A stretch of DNA of 24,673 bases from NCBI GenBank assembly GCA_042095835.1, contig JBELML010000095.1, forward strand, positions 1 through 24,673. Reading direction: 5' to 3'. The stretch's first letter is position 1; each line of letters begins with the position of its first letter. The stretch comes from DATFKA01 sp042095835 (GTDB lineage Bacteria > Bacteroidota > Bacteroidia > Chitinophagales > Saprospiraceae). Made by a program: the position numbers and the translations under genes. The notes under the pieces are model-generated. The model was given only the letters and a program-made list of their open reading frames with translations. It was not told the DNA's origin and ran no database searches. This document shows positions 24,398 to 24,673 of the stretch, piece by piece.

Positions 24398-24465
24398 GTT
24401 TAGGGTTTGATTGTTTAGGGGTTAAGAGGGTTTAGGGGGTTATGAGTTTATAAGTTTATGAGGTT
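24398..24465 (+). repeat. G-rich low-complexity tract with degenerate GTTTAGGG units
   Basis: GTTTAGGG-like units recur at about 24398, 24413 and 24430, giving four runs of at least three G (24403-24405, 24418-24421, 24428-24430, 24435-24439). They are followed by the related TTATGAGTTTATAAGTTTATGAGG. The tract is non-coding and begins 3 bases after the smc stop codon. Similar telomere-like intergenic junk could form a G-quadruplex on the plus strand. Confidence 0.55.
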
Positions 24466-24537
24466 AAGAGCTAGGTGAGAGCAACGAAAAGGTCTCATTA
24501 ATATAACACATAACACCTAGCACATAATTCATAGCAA

Positions 24538-24586
24538 AGCATCCCGACATCCGCTGCGCTACGCCGGGATTAATTCGACCAGATTG
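24538..24586. repeat. REP-like palindromic element, copy 1
   Basis: A 49-base unit starting AGCATCCCGACATCC and ending CGACCAGATTG recurs identically at 24625-24673. Its core runs from ATCCCG (24541-24546) to the complementary CGGGAT (24565-24570) around a GC-rich centre containing CGCTGCGCTACGC. The sharp rise in GC over AT-rich surroundings suggests a dispersed repeat rather than a gene-specific site. Confidence 0.75.
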
Positions 24587-24604
24587 TAGTGCTACGCACT
24601 ACAA
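24584..24604. repeat. Perfect 9-bp hairpin between the two REP-like copies
   Basis: TTGTAGTGC (24584-24592) and GCACTACAA (24596-24604) are exact complements around the 3-base loop TAC. No T tract follows. It overlaps the end of copy 1 and probably belongs to the same repeat structure. Confidence 0.6.
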
Positions 24605-24624
24605 AGGTCTCATTAACATAGCAC

Positions 24625-24673
24625 AGCATCCCGACATCCGCTGCGCTACGCCGGGATTAATTCGACCAGATTG
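24625..24673. repeat. REP-like palindromic element, copy 2 (reaches the window edge)
   Basis: Identical to copy 1 over all 49 bases visible, at a period of 87 bases. The sequence AAAGGTCTCATTAA precedes both copies (24488-24501 and 24603-24616), but copy 2 lacks about 28 bases between this lead-in and the palindrome. The repeat may continue beyond the window. Confidence 0.75.

Overview
The window looks like chromosomal DNA from a member of the Bacteroidota, most likely the Saprospiria/Lewinella side of the phylum. The support is family content: tandem DUF1599, a DoxX-like protein of the BT_3928 type, a long two-part NusB, OmpA proteins with thrombospondin type-3 repeats, a DUF4249 lipoprotein, a TonB-receptor-like barrel with a carboxypeptidase-regulatory N-domain, and secreted proteins cut after an Ala-Gln. 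Promoter-like boxes fit the Bacteroidota TAnnTTTG consensus, and Shine-Dalgarno sequences are mostly absent. The genus assignment is inference. I see no phage, plasmid, CRISPR, tRNA or rRNA signal.

Layout: 191-2068 encodes a secreted M23-fold peptidase with C-terminal BTRD1-like repeats. It converges on an EamA-type transporter (2162-3031, minus) across a strong palindrome. Then come plus-strand genes: DUF1599 protein, DoxX/thioredoxin-like membrane protein, nusB, and two tandem ompA paralogues (6429-7862 and 8117-9625), each followed by an intrinsic terminator. From 9824 to 10189 lies a broken remnant of a DUF3857/transglutaminase-type gene. The minus-strand pair panB-mltG overlaps by one base. 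A DUF4249 lipoprotein and an outer-membrane barrel receptor follow on the plus strand. The receptor stop codon overlaps that of metZ, which lies downstream of iscS in a minus-strand sulfur-metabolism pair. Next are a possible 61-codon gene, a minus-strand pair (voltage-gated-type ion channel, then DEDDh exonuclease), a secreted coiled-coil protein with a textbook terminator, and smc. The window ends in G-rich low-complexity DNA and two copies of a REP-like palindrome.

The genes form a core-plus-envelope neighbourhood: transcription antitermination (NusB), chromosome organisation (SMC), pantothenate synthesis (PanB), peptidoglycan strand termination (MltG), peptidoglycan anchoring (two OmpA), Fe-S/sulfur supply (IscS) and methionine synthesis (MetZ). 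I found no clear undescribed multi-gene system. The points most worth a second look are the -7-like boxes lying 5-6 bases before the nusB and smc ATGs (possible leaderless mRNAs), the structured ompA1 leader, the transglutaminase remnant, the small open frame at 18288-18473, and the repeat cluster at the right edge.
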